In this document: piece after piece, positions 16,687-24,981 of the stretch | How the letters are laid out: the number at the start of each line of letters is the position of its first letter | Position numbering within the stretch: the first letter of the stretch is position 1 | Program-made: the position numbers and the translations under genes | The notes under the pieces: model-generated | The model's database searches: none | The model's input: the letters and a program-made list of their open reading frames with translations, nothing else | What the model was told of the DNA's origin: nothing | NCBI GenBank assembly: GCA_938011245.1 | Contig: CALLUJ010000009.1 | Location: 1 to 45,662 of the forward strand | DNA: 45,662 nucleotides | Reading direction: 5' to 3' | Source: an uncultured Aquimarina sp. | Lineage (GTDB): Bacteria > Bacteroidota > Bacteroidia > Flavobacteriales > Flavobacteriaceae

Positions 16687-17775
16687 CTCAAATATTTTCC
16701 CTGGAAGAGGGTTTATAACTTGTTGTAATTCTAAATTTAGTAACAAACTAGCTACTTTGTAAGTAGGTATATTACAAGCTATAGCAATCATATCCAAATG
16801 GGATTTTGGGTTTTTCTGTAAAAAAGCAATCACCTCTTGTTCTTCTATAGAAAAATCGAGAAATAGCTGAGGCTGTATCGTTTTTCTTTTTTTTATATCC
16901 GCATCCCAATTTAGAAGATACACCAAATCTGCCACACTTGTAATTACATGTGCCTGTTGTGTTTTAAGCAGCATATTACAACCTGTACTCATACTATCTG
17001 TAACTCTTCCTGGTAAAGCAAATACATCTCTATTGTATGAGTTTGCAATTTGAGCAGTTACTAAAGAACCTCCTTTATCTGCACTTTCAATAACAATAGT
17101 TGCTTGAGATATCCCTGCTATAATTCGGTTTCTTCTTAGAAAGTTTTGAGGTACAAATTTAGCATCGCTCCAAAAGTCGGTTATAAAACCTCCATGCTGC
17201 TCCATCGAATTCATATATTGTTTATGGGATTTCGGGTAAATTTGGTTGAAACCATGACCCAAACAAGCTATTGTTTGTAATTTATTTTTAAACGCTGCTT
17301 TATGGGCTGTAATATCTACACCATAAGCAAAACCAGAAATAATAACAGGATCGAAAGGCACTAAATCTGTAATTAATTGATTACAAAACTGCTTTCCATA
17401 ACTTGATATCTTCCTAGTTCCAACAATACTAATTATTCGTTTATTTAATAAATTAATTTTCCCTGTACTAAAAAACGACACTGGACCATCTGTACATTGT
17501 TTAAGATATTCTGGATAATCTTTATCTAAATAAGTAGTACACTTAATAGCATTAACATCCATAAATCTCAATTCCTTTTCTACAGCTATTAAGTGTTTTT
17601 TCTCGTTTATAGACTGCACTTTAGCACCTCCTATACCTTCTACTTTTAAAAGGTTAGACTTTTTCTCCCTTAATACTCCATAAGCGCTACCTACTACAGA
17701 AATTAACTTTTTTATAGATTGGTCTCCCAAATTTGGCACATGTTGTAACACTAATAAGGCTTCTAAATTTGTCAT
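16678..17775 (-). CDS. dprA: DNA processing protein DprA (natural transformation)
   Basis: A 365-residue protein with the DprA/Smf extended Rossmann fold: GTRKISSYG, SGFAYGVDITAHKAA and GSLVTAQIANSYNRDVFALPG, plus a helix-hairpin-helix-like N-terminus (LLKVEGIGGAKVQSI) and a C-terminal winged-helix DML1-like domain (about 295-365). DprA loads RecA on incoming single-stranded DNA. No competence genes are adjacent. A TATATTTG element lies 19 bases before the ATG, overlapping a small TACTG/CAGTA inverted repeat (17801-17815). Confidence 0.93.
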   Translation of the reverse strand: MTNLEALLVLQHVPNLGDQSIKKLISVVGSAYGVLREKKSNLLKVEGIGGAKVQSINEKKHLIAVEKELRFMDVNAIKCTTYLDKDYPEYLKQCTDGPVSFFSTGKINLLNKRIISIVGTRKISSYGKQFCNQLITDLVPFDPVIISGFAYGVDITAHKAAFKNKLQTIACLGHGFNQIYPKSHKQYMNSMEQHGGFITDFWSDAKFVPQNFLRRNRIIAGISQATIVIESADKGGSLVTAQIANSYNRDVFALPGRVTDSMSTGCNMLLKTQQAHVITSVADLVYLLNWDADIKKRKTIQPQLFLDFSIEEQEVIAFLQKNPKSHLDMIAIACNIPTYKVASLLLNLELQQVINPLPGKIFELV

Positions 17776-17794
17776 ATGCTAATTCAAAAAACAT

Positions 17795-17802
17795 CAAATA
17801 TA
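17795..17802 (-). promoter_or_regulatory. Candidate -7 element for dprA
   Basis: TATATTTG on the minus strand, 19 bases before the dprA ATG. No TTG lies at the proper distance upstream. Confidence 0.45.
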
Positions 17803-17911
17803 CTGATTTACAGTATTTTAAACTTTTTTATTTTCCTAACTCTTCCTTATAAAAATCAAAAAACTGTTAATAAATCATTTTTAAAGTCCCCTAAATCAAA
17901 GTAGTTTTTTA

Positions 17912-17919
17912 TAAATTTG
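17912..17919 (+). promoter_or_regulatory. Candidate -7 element abutting the HU-SPOR gene
   Basis: TAAATTTG ending five bases before the ATG at 17925. It matches TAnnTTTG; no matching TTG box is seen. Confidence 0.45.
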
Positions 17920-17924
17920 CAATT

Positions 17925-18851
17925 ATGACATTAACTGGATACATCTGCGAACTACTGTATAGATATAATTGTGTGGTTGTTCCTGAATTTGGAGCATTTA
18001 TAACTAAACGCATTTCTGCTACATTATTAGAGGAAAATCAACTCTTTTATCCACCGCAAAAACGTATCTCTTTTAATCAACAAATTATTAATAACGACGG
18101 GCTTTTAGCTAATTATATAGCTAAATCCGAAGCTATTTCTTTTGAAAAAGCTACTTTAAAAATTCAATATTTTGTTCAAGAATTAAATATCGAACTTCAA
18201 AGAAATAAAAAAGCTTCACTTCCTGAAATTGGTTTTTTAACCATTAGTTTAGAAAACAAATTAACGTTTGAACCATTACATACTACTAATTACCTTTTAG
18301 AATCTTTTGGATTAAGCCATTTTAAAACATCTAAAATTGGACGTATTGAAGACACTAACTTAGTTTCCGAAGAATTAATAAAAATTACTCCTGAGACAGA
18401 AAAAAAAGGGAATTTTATTTTAAAATATGCTGCCGTAGGTCTACTCTTATTTGGGATTTCCAGTGTTGGGGTAAAGTCTTATAAAAAACAAGTAGCTTAC
18501 AACACCACACAACATCTTGAGGTTAATAAAAAAGTTACTAATTACCTTCAAAATGCTTCTTATGTTTTTGAAGTAAACGAAGTTCTGCCTAGCGTAGAAG
18601 TAGAGGTTTTACAACCAAAAATTGAATACTACATTATTGCAGGGGCTTTTAGAGAGCAAGAAAATGCTTCAAAAAAAATAAGACAACTTCGTCGTAAAGG
18701 TTTTGATCCTATACATATTGGACAAAACAAATATGGGTTACATCAAATTGCTTATAATACATTTAACGATAAAAATAAGGCTATTAATTCCCTAAATATT
18801 ATAAAGAAAAATATAAACTCTTCGGCTTGGCTTTATACAATTACTAAATAA
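17925..18851 (+). CDS. SPOR-domain envelope protein with N-terminal HU-like domains
   Basis: A 308-residue inner-membrane protein. Residues 1-125 look like two HU/CCDC81-like domains (VVVPEFGAFITKR; LPEIGFLTISLENKLTFEP), then a membrane helix at about 165-183 and a C-terminal SPOR domain (about 233-308; YYIIAGAFREQENASKKIRQL). SPOR domains bind peptidoglycan strands stripped of stem peptides at division sites. With the HU-like part inside the cell and SPOR outside, the protein could link chromosome or division machinery to the wall. This architecture is common in Flavobacteriia but unstudied. Confidence 0.85.
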   Translation: MTLTGYICELLYRYNCVVVPEFGAFITKRISATLLEENQLFYPPQKRISFNQQIINNDGLLANYIAKSEAISFEKATLKIQYFVQELNIELQRNKKASLPEIGFLTISLENKLTFEPLHTTNYLLESFGLSHFKTSKIGRIEDTNLVSEELIKITPETEKKGNFILKYAAVGLLLFGISSVGVKSYKKQVAYNTTQHLEVNKKVTNYLQNASYVFEVNEVLPSVEVEVLQPKIEYYIIAGAFREQENASKKIRQLRRKGFDPIHIGQNKYGLHQIAYNTFNDKNKAINSLNIIKKNINSSAWLYTITK

Positions 18852-18887
18852 TTCTATTATTCTATGGTTTATGCTTATTTTTAAACC

Positions 18888-19397
18888 ATGACACCAAAAA
18901 AACCATCCAATTCTTATACAATACAAACAGATATTGTACTTCCTAGCGAAACTAATTCTCTAAATCATCTTTTTGGAGGAGAATTATTATCGCGTATGGA
19001 TAGGGCTGCCAGTATTGCTGCTAGAAGACACTGCAACCAGACCGTAGTTACAGCCTCTGTAAATCACGTCTCATTTAACATACCCATACCCTTAAATAGT
19101 GTTGTTAGTGTTGTTGCCAAAGTTTCTAGAGCTTTTAAAACTTCTATGGAAGTAATTATTGATGTTTTTATTGAGAATACTGAAAACAGTACCAAACAAC
19201 AAGCTAATCAAGGAATATATACATTTGTAGCTGTAGATAATAACACTAAGCCCATGGCTGTTCCCAAAATTATTCCTGAAACTCCAGAAGAACATACTCG
19301 CTTTGAAGCTGCGTTAAGAAGAAAGCAATTAAGTCTAATTCTAGCTGGAAGACTTAAACCTAACGATGCTAGTGAATTAAAAGCTCTTTTTAAATAA
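18888..19397 (+). CDS. Acyl-CoA thioesterase (hotdog fold, YciA/BFIT type)
   Basis: A 169-residue single hotdog domain. The catalytic helix region reads N-x-x-G-G-E-L-L-S-R-M-D (LNHLFGGELLSRMD), followed by A-A-S-I-A-A-R-R-H and TASVNHVSF, as in YciA-type acyl-CoA hydrolases. It would release free fatty acid from acyl-CoA; chain length cannot be read. The stop codon lies within the T-run of a minus-strand terminator that belongs to a candidate small RNA. Confidence 0.85.
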   Translation: MTPKKPSNSYTIQTDIVLPSETNSLNHLFGGELLSRMDRAASIAARRHCNQTVVTASVNHVSFNIPIPLNSVVSVVAKVSRAFKTSMEVIIDVFIENTENSTKQQANQGIYTFVAVDNNTKPMAVPKIIPETPEEHTRFEAALRRKQLSLILAGRLKPNDASELKALFK

Positions 19398-19486
19398 AAA
19401 AGACTGCCTTTACAGGCAGTCTCACATTCACCTTATAATAAATGAAAAAGTAACCAACTTAAATATTCACACTCTAAACTATAAGA
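19396..19486 (-). ncRNA. Candidate small RNA 1 (minus strand)
   Basis: On the minus strand a TAGTTTTG box (19499-19492, fits TAnnTTTG) precedes about 90 bases that end in a hairpin with eight-base arms AGACTGCC/GGCAGTCT (19401-19422) and six T residues: an intrinsic terminator facing the minus strand. A CTTATA/TATAAG pair could enclose a large AT-rich loop that holds TTTAAGTTGGTT. Candidate RNA 2 carries the same 12-base core in a similar loop. No open frame with an ATG start fits. Predicted only from promoter, terminator and shared motif. Confidence 0.4.
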
Positions 19487-19582
19487 CAGTGCAAAACTAT
19501 ATATATTTCACATTTTGTCTACTTCTAATCAATTTTTTAAACTTAATAAATCGACAAAAAACCAATAAAAACGTTTAATTAC

Positions 19583-19667
19583 AAAAAAAGACCCTGATTT
19601 GAGGAAAATAAATATTATCAACCAACTTAAAAATACACAAACCCTCTCAGGGTCAATTCTTATAATT
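19583..19667 (-). ncRNA. Candidate small RNA 2 (minus strand)
   Basis: On the minus strand a TATATTTG box (19681-19674) precedes about 85 bases ending in seven T residues. The ends pair: GACCCTGA/TCAGGGTC (eight bases) plus an inner GAGG/CCTC with a three-base bulge, forming a terminator-like closed stem with a loop of about 38 bases. That loop holds TTTAAGTTGGTT with GTGT just upstream and ATTTATT downstream, the same order as in candidate RNA 1. The remainder of the 435-base gap (19398-19832) shows no gene. Confidence 0.4.
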
Positions 19668-19796
19668 TTCCTACAAATATATAAAAAAACTCATTTATTA
19701 GGTTAAAGAATACATTTGTATCGACTAAATGCAAATTGCTTCTTTTTTAAATAAAAAAGACTTTAAAAAACAAATAGTATATAAATATTAGTACAT

Positions 19797-19804
19797 TAAC
19801 TTTG
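19797..19804 (+). promoter_or_regulatory. Candidate -7 element for the M3 peptidase gene
   Basis: TAACTTTG, 28 bases before the ATG. A second match, TACATTTG, lies further upstream at 19711-19718. Neither has a TTG box at the proper spacing. Confidence 0.35.
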
Positions 19805-19832
19805 AATATGAAATTCTGTAATTATCATTTTA

Positions 19833-21851
19833 ATGAAAAACCCTTTATTATCGGCGTTTTCGACGCCACCGTTCTCAAAAATTGAAAATACTCATTTTCT
19901 TCCTGCTTTTAAAGAAGCCATTGAACTGGCTAAAAACGAAATAAAACAAATTTCTGAAGCTACTGCAAAACCCACCTTTCAAAACACTATCGAAGCTTTA
20001 GAATTTAGCGGGGAATTATTAAGCAATATTTCTTCTATCTTCTTTAATCTAAATAGTGCTGAAACTAATACTCAAATTCAAAACATAGCCCAGGAAGTTT
20101 CTCCTTTGTTATCTGAATTTGGAAACGATATTACACTAAATGAACATTTATTTTTAAAAGTAAAAAGCGTTTTCGACAATAAAGAGCATTTTAATCTTAA
20201 TCAAGAACAAAATCAACTTTTAGAGAAACACTACAAGTCTTTTACTAGAAATGGTGCATTATTAAATGAAGATGACAAAAAAAAATTACGTGAAATAGAT
20301 AAAAAACTCTCGCAAAAAACTTTACAATTTGGACAAAATCTTCTAGCAGACTCTAATAACTTTGAATTACATATTACTCATAAAGAAGACCTTAAAGGCT
20401 TACCAAAAAGTGTTATTGATAGCGCAAAAAATTTAGCTAAATCAAAAAATAAAGAAGGTTATTTAGTTACTTTAGATTACCCTAGTTATATTCCTTTTAT
20501 GAAATATGCAGAAAGTAGAGCGCTAAGAAAAGAGTTAGCTCTTGCTTTTGGTGCCAAAGGATTTCAAAATAATGAGAACAACAATGAAATTTTAATTAAA
20601 GATATTATTAACCTTCGCTTAGATCGCTCTAAATTATTAGGCTATTCTACACACGCTCATTTTACCTTAGAGGAACGCATGGCTAAGTCCCCCGACAATG
20701 TGTTTGATTTTTTAAATGATTTATTAGATAAAGCAAAACCCGCTTCTGTAAAAGAGTTTAAAAAATTACAAGATTTTGCACAGAGTTTAGATGGTATTAA
20801 AACATTAGAAAAATGGGATAGTGCTTATTATAGTGAAAAATTAAAACAAAAACTGTTTAATATAGATGACGAAGTCCTAAAGCCTTATTTTGAATTAAAA
20901 AATGTAGAGAGAGGAGTTTTTACTATTGCTAAAAAGCTATTTGGGCTTCATTTTAAAGAAAACATTATTGCAGACAAATACCACGAAGACGTTACCGTAT
21001 ATGATGTGTACGATGCCGAAAATAATTATGTTTCTCTTTTCTATACCGATTATCATCCTAGAGAAGGAAAACGAGCAGGAGCATGGATGACATCTTATCG
21101 TTCTCAAAAAATTCAGAATACGATTAATCATCGCCCACAAGTATCTATAGTTTGTAATTTTACTAAACCTACAGAAACAACACCTTCATTATTAACTTTT
21201 AATGAAGTAACTACACTTTTTCATGAATTTGGCCATGCTCTTCATGGGATGTTAGCAAACACCACATACCCAAGTCTTTCTGGAACTTCGGTATATTGGG
21301 ACTTTGTTGAACTTCCTAGTCAAATTATGGAGAATTGGTGCTTTCAAAAAGAAGCCTTAACACTTTTTGCACAGCATTACAAAACTGGTGAAACAATTCC
21401 TATGGAGTATATAGAAAAAATAAAAGCATCATCAACGTTTCAAGAAGGTATGGCAACACTTCGACAATTAAGTTTTGGGTTACTAGATATGGCTTGGCAT
21501 ACCGTTACTTCAAGTAATAATATAGATATTAAAACATTCGAAAAAGAGGCTTTCAAAAAAACTCAACTATTTCCAGATGTACCTCAAAATTGTATGAGTA
21601 CTTCATTTGCACATATCTTTCAAGGAGGGTATTCTTCAGGGTACTATTCTTATAAATGGGCAGAAGTTTTAGATGCCGATGCCTTTGCATACTTCGAAAA
21701 AGAAGGAATTTTCAATGTAAAGATTGCTCAAAAGTTTAAAACCGAAATTCTACAAAAGGGAGGGACTGAACATCCAGAAACTCTATATCAAAACTTTAGA
21801 GGCAAAAAACCTTCTAATAAATATTTGTTAAAGCGAGCTGGATTGTTATAA
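19833..21851 (+). CDS. M3-family oligopeptidase (peptidyl-dipeptidase Dcp / oligopeptidase A type)
   Basis: A 672-residue zinc metallopeptidase. The HEFGH motif is at residues 464-468 (LFHEFGHALHG), with the third ligand region in FVELPSQIMENW and the substrate-binding GGYSSGYYSYKW near the C-terminus. There is no signal peptide, so it should act on peptides in the cytoplasm, as OpdA and Dcp do. The N-terminal helical half (about 1-250) is the usual family lid. It is a lone transcription unit followed by a small hairpin. Confidence 0.92.
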   Translation: MKNPLLSAFSTPPFSKIENTHFLPAFKEAIELAKNEIKQISEATAKPTFQNTIEALEFSGELLSNISSIFFNLNSAETNTQIQNIAQEVSPLLSEFGNDITLNEHLFLKVKSVFDNKEHFNLNQEQNQLLEKHYKSFTRNGALLNEDDKKKLREIDKKLSQKTLQFGQNLLADSNNFELHITHKEDLKGLPKSVIDSAKNLAKSKNKEGYLVTLDYPSYIPFMKYAESRALRKELALAFGAKGFQNNENNNEILIKDIINLRLDRSKLLGYSTHAHFTLEERMAKSPDNVFDFLNDLLDKAKPASVKEFKKLQDFAQSLDGIKTLEKWDSAYYSEKLKQKLFNIDDEVLKPYFELKNVERGVFTIAKKLFGLHFKENIIADKYHEDVTVYDVYDAENNYVSLFYTDYHPREGKRAGAWMTSYRSQKIQNTINHRPQVSIVCNFTKPTETTPSLLTFNEVTTLFHEFGHALHGMLANTTYPSLSGTSVYWDFVELPSQIMENWCFQKEALTLFAQHYKTGETIPMEYIEKIKASSTFQEGMATLRQLSFGLLDMAWHTVTSSNNIDIKTFEKEAFKKTQLFPDVPQNCMSTSFAHIFQGGYSSGYYSYKWAEVLDADAFAYFEKEGIFNVKIAQKFKTEILQKGGTEHPETLYQNFRGKKPSNKYLLKRAGLL

Positions 21852-21854
21852 ATT

Positions 21855-21876
21855 ATGTTAGTTTTATAACATTTTT
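21855..21876 (+). terminator. Candidate terminator after the M3 peptidase
   Basis: Six-base arms ATGTTA/TAACAT with a six-base loop, followed by a short T-run. The stem is short and AT-rich. Confidence 0.45.
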
Positions 21877-21892
21877 CGTACTAATAAATGAT

Positions 21893-21900
21893 TATATTTG
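21893..21900 (+). promoter_or_regulatory. Candidate -7 element for the ECF sigma gene
   Basis: TATATTTG, 24 bases before the sigma gene ATG. No TTG is present at the proper distance upstream. Confidence 0.4.
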
Positions 21901-21924
21901 ATAGGTAGGTAATCAATCAAACAT

Positions 21925-22479
21925 ATGACCCAACATGAATTAAATCCCAATGGGTGGATTAAGAATTATAGTGACTATCTTTTTAATTATACTATCGTTC
22001 GCGTAGACGATCGAGAGATTGCAAAAGATTTAGTTCAAGAAGCTTTTTTTGCTGGACTGCGTTCCATGAAAAATTTTAAAGGAGAGGCTTCAGAAAGAAC
22101 TTGGTTAATTTCTATTTTAAAAAGAAAAATTATAGATCATTATCGTAAAATAAATAGCAATAAAGGTAAAGCTGAAGTTCGAATGAATTACAATGCTGAT
22201 AATGAATCCGATGGGGATTGGTTAGAAGAGCGTGTAGCCGATCCTTACGCATCTAATGCCGAAACTGTTATTGAAAATTCGGAATTAGGTTTAGCTATAC
22301 ACGATTGTTTATCGACATTGCCTGAAAAACAGGCTATTATTTTCAAAATGAAAACGATTGACAATTTTGATACTGAAACCATTTGTAATGAATTTAATAT
22401 AACTTCGTCTAACCTATGGGTTATAGTACATAGAGCTCGGACTGCAATGGCTAACTGTATGAAAAAAAATTGGTTTTAA
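21925..22479 (+). CDS. ECF-type RNA polymerase sigma factor (sigma-70 family)
   Basis: A 184-residue sigma factor with region 2 (about 15-85; DYLFNYTIVRV, AKDLVQEAFFAGL, SERTWLISILKRKIIDHYRK) and region 4 (about 125-180; LPEKQAIIFKMK, ITSSNLWVIVHRARTAM). The linker carries an acidic WLEERVADPY segment. Members of this flavobacterial group are paired with a small Cys/His-rich partner, and such a gene lies downstream. The intervening 226 bases contain a decayed copy of this gene's last 150 bases, so the original spacing was probably much shorter. Confidence 0.9.
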   Translation: MTQHELNPNGWIKNYSDYLFNYTIVRVDDREIAKDLVQEAFFAGLRSMKNFKGEASERTWLISILKRKIIDHYRKINSNKGKAEVRMNYNADNESDGDWLEERVADPYASNAETVIENSELGLAIHDCLSTLPEKQAIIFKMKTIDNFDTETICNEFNITSSNLWVIVHRARTAMANCMKKNWF

Positions 22480-22553
22480 TAAAAGAATAACAAAAAAAGA
22501 GTTCAAAATTAAGTTTGATTAATCTCTGAATATTTAGACACCACTTAAAGTAA

Positions 22554-22703
22554 GCTATTATTTTAAAATGAAAAGGATTGATAATTTTGATATTAAGCCC
22601 ATTTGTAATGAATTTAACATAACTTCGTCTAATCACTCTATGGGCACACCTCAAATTGTAATGACTTAAACCTATGGAAAAAAATTGGTTTTAACAAAAG
22701 AAT
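22554..22703 (+). pseudogene. Decayed tandem duplicate of the sigma gene's 3' end
   Basis: Bases 22554-22703 repeat 22333-22489 with scattered changes and small indels. Both copies contain ATTTGTAATGAATTTAA, AACTTCGTCTAA and, at the end, AAAAAAATTGGTTTTAA followed by a AAAAGAAT tail. In the second copy the frame can be followed as K-M-K-R-I-D-N-F-D and I-C-N-E-F-N-I-T-S-S-N before it is lost, then stops. The duplicate lies exactly between the sigma gene and its partner and has no start of its own. Confidence 0.75.
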
Positions 22704-22705
22704 CT

Positions 22706-22969
22706 ATGAAGAACGACTACAACGTATTTATTCCTTGTGATACTGCCCAACATACTTGTGATAAAACACAATATGATGAAGCTAGCATATGGGAAAAAGT
22801 TAAGCTTAGCATTCATTTAATTCATTGTAAAGCTTGCCAAACATACACTAAAAACAACCACAAGCTTACCAAATTAATGAATGAGAATAAGGAGAATAAT
22901 CTAAAAATTGATGAAAGAGAAAGTCTAGAAGCTTTATTTAGAAAAGAACTCTCTAGAAACGATTCATAA
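22706..22969 (+). CDS. Small Cys/His-rich partner of the sigma factor (probable zinc-binding anti-sigma)
   Basis: An 87-residue soluble protein. Its Cys and His residues are spaced IPC11-x4-H16-x-C18 near the N-terminus, and SIHLIHCKACQ has H-x3-C-x2-C as in zinc-binding anti-sigma domains. Position and pattern suggest it controls the sigma factor upstream; unlike membrane-bound anti-sigmas it has no transmembrane segment. I take ATG at 22706 (MKNDYNVFIPC); the frame is open seven codons further back into the duplicated repeat. The 3' end overlaps that of the convergent membrane-protein gene by 17 bases. Confidence 0.7.
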   Translation: MKNDYNVFIPCDTAQHTCDKTQYDEASIWEKVKLSIHLIHCKACQTYTKNNHKLTKLMNENKENNLKIDERESLEALFRKELSRNDS

Positions 22970-23780
22970 AATAAATTAATAGTAATTTAAATATTGGAAT
23001 ACTTTCAATGCCAAAAGAACAATAATACTTTATTGGATTTTTAGACATTGAAAGTATCATCCCTATTGTTATTATTACAATTACTACAGAAGACCATAAC
23101 AAACTATGTCTTTCTAAAAAAAAGACATCTATAACTAAATAGCCTAATAATAATAAAATTGCTATGCTTTTAGCCTTAAATACTCCCCATTTTTGAGGTA
23201 TAGTTTGTAATGCTAAATTATCGTGTTGCATATCTCTAATATCAAAAGGGATAATTAGTGCTATTATTAAAATTAGGACTTGTACAAATTGGCAAAATAA
23301 TACTATTGAGAAATCTATTTTAAAGTGTATTGATGGTGTTACAACTACAATTAAGCCCCAACAAATAGCAACTAAATATATTTTTAAATAATTTACAGAA
23401 CGTAAATTTTTTTGCCTAATAATTGGCACTACATAAGTAATTACAAGCAATAACCCTACCATAAAAACTCCTAGTGTTCTTAATGGCAACTGCACTAAAT
23501 AATACAATAGAGCCACAAAACAAATTATTGAAAAAATCTGAATTAATCGCAAACTATTCGTTAAACTACGGTGGTGTAATTTTGCAATAGGCGCATACTT
23601 TACAAAATTATAGCTTGTAATGGTTCCAAAAAACACTGTGTACATTAAGGCTTCATCATATGCTAATTTATGTGTTAACACAAAAGCATACAATAATGCG
23701 TATACCGCTAGAGCCACATGTGTACTTGAATTAATATAAAAACTAAATAAAAAAGAAGTAAATTTTAATATTCTAATCAT
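22953..23780 (-). CDS. UbiA-like membrane protein with a degenerate first motif
   Basis: A 275-residue protein with about eight or nine transmembrane helices. A cytoplasmic loop after helix 6 reads PFDIRDMQHD (residues 179-187), which fits the second aspartate motif of UbiA-type prenyltransferases (DxxxD). The first motif, usually N-D-x-x-D, reads N58-F-V-K-Y62 here, with both aspartates absent. Either this branch uses magnesium and diphosphate differently or it is no longer a prenyltransferase. The gene is divergent from the KAS III gene; function is unknown. Confidence 0.65.
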   Translation of the reverse strand: MIRILKFTSFLFSFYINSSTHVALAVYALLYAFVLTHKLAYDEALMYTVFFGTITSYNFVKYAPIAKLHHRSLTNSLRLIQIFSIICFVALLYYLVQLPLRTLGVFMVGLLLVITYVVPIIRQKNLRSVNYLKIYLVAICWGLIVVVTPSIHFKIDFSIVLFCQFVQVLILIIALIIPFDIRDMQHDNLALQTIPQKWGVFKAKSIAILLLLGYLVIDVFFLERHSLLWSSVVIVIITIGMILSMSKNPIKYYCSFGIESIPIFKLLLIYFMNRF

Positions 23781-23857
23781 AAAAGGCTAAAATTAATCAA
23801 ACTGAATTTAATGCTAGCCTTTACAAACAATATCTAATCGAATTAATTTAGGTTTTG

Positions 23858-23865
23858 TAAATTTG
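23858..23865 (+). promoter_or_regulatory. Candidate -7 element for the KAS III gene
   Basis: TAAATTTG on the plus strand, 56 bases before the GTG start. The divergent gap 23781-23921 shows no other clear element. Confidence 0.35.
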
Positions 23866-23921
23866 TTATACATACATTTAGGAAAAATATTAATTTTTTC
23901 TAAAATCTAAAAAAACTTACT

Positions 23922-24977
23922 GTGAATAGCAAAATAACAGGATTAGGAAGTTACATTCCTGAACTAAAGATACCTAATAACCATTTTAAAAATCACCAAT
24001 TTTTAGATGACAAAGGTGTTATTTTTAAACAAAATAACGATACTATTATCAGAAAGTTTGTTGCTATTACTGGTATTGAAGAACGCAGATATGCTCCTGC
24101 AAAAGTAAACACCTCCGATATGGCATACGAAGCATCTTTAAAAGCAATTAAAGATGCCAATATTGATCCTGAAACTTTAGATTATATTATTATTTCTCAT
24201 AATTTTGGAAATGTAAATCATGGCCATAACCAATCCGATATGATTCCTAGTCTAGCCGCTAGAGTAAAACAAAAATTAAAAGTTAAAAACCCTTCTTGCG
24301 TAGCTTACGACCTAATTTTTGGTTGTCCTGGCTGGGTAGAAGGAGTTATACAAGCGCATTGTTTTATTAAGGCAGGTGTTGCTAAACGCTGTTTAGTTGT
24401 TGGTGCAGAAGCTCTTTCTAGAGTCGTAGATCCTAACGATAGAGATTCTATGATTTATGCCGACGGGGCTGGTGCTTCAATAATAGAATTATCAGAAGAA
24501 AATGGTGGTATTTACGCCCATGAATCTGCAAGTTACACCTTAGAAGAAGCTGATTACTTATTTAATGGTAAAGGCTTTAGCTCCGATGCCAATGAAACAC
24601 TTTTTATAAAAATGTATGGACGAAAAATCTATGAGTTTGCGCTGACCAATGTTCCTCTTGCTATGAAAAAATGCTTAGACAATAGTAAATTTAATATTAC
24701 AGATATTTCTAAAATTTTAATTCATCAAGCCAATGAAAAAATGGATGAGGCTATCGTAAATCGTTTTTTCAAATTATACAACATAGAAACACCTGAAGGT
24801 ATTATGCCTATGTGTATTAACCAACTTGGAAATAGCAGTGTGGCAACGGTACCTACTCTTTACGATTTAATTGTTAAAGGTAATTTACCTAATCATAAGA
24901 TTAATAAAGGAGATGTTATTATACTAGCTAGCGTAGGTGCTGGAATGAACATAAATGCTATAGTTTACCAACACTAA
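23922..24977 (+). CDS. 3-Oxoacyl-ACP synthase III-like enzyme (FabH family)
   Basis: A 351-residue thiolase-fold condensing enzyme. The triad is visible: Cys135 in FGCPGWVEG, His268 in IHQANEKMDEA and Asn304 in LGNSSVATVP. FabH homologues join an acyl-CoA starter to malonyl-ACP; longer family members like this also serve in special lipids or in beta-lactone or olefin synthesis, so the product is uncertain. The start must be GTG, as no ATG precedes the conserved ITGLGSYIPE beginning. The glycosyltransferase gene follows after four bases. Confidence 0.85.
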   Translation: MNSKITGLGSYIPELKIPNNHFKNHQFLDDKGVIFKQNNDTIIRKFVAITGIEERRYAPAKVNTSDMAYEASLKAIKDANIDPETLDYIIISHNFGNVNHGHNQSDMIPSLAARVKQKLKVKNPSCVAYDLIFGCPGWVEGVIQAHCFIKAGVAKRCLVVGAEALSRVVDPNDRDSMIYADGAGASIIELSEENGGIYAHESASYTLEEADYLFNGKGFSSDANETLFIKMYGRKIYEFALTNVPLAMKKCLDNSKFNITDISKILIHQANEKMDEAIVNRFFKLYNIETPEGIMPMCINQLGNSSVATVPTLYDLIVKGNLPNHKINKGDVIILASVGAGMNINAIVYQH

Positions 24978-24981
24978 AAAA

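Noticed and set aside
22554-22703. Second small sigma-like gene
   Set aside because: The frame is broken and has no start; it is a degraded copy of the sigma 3' end.
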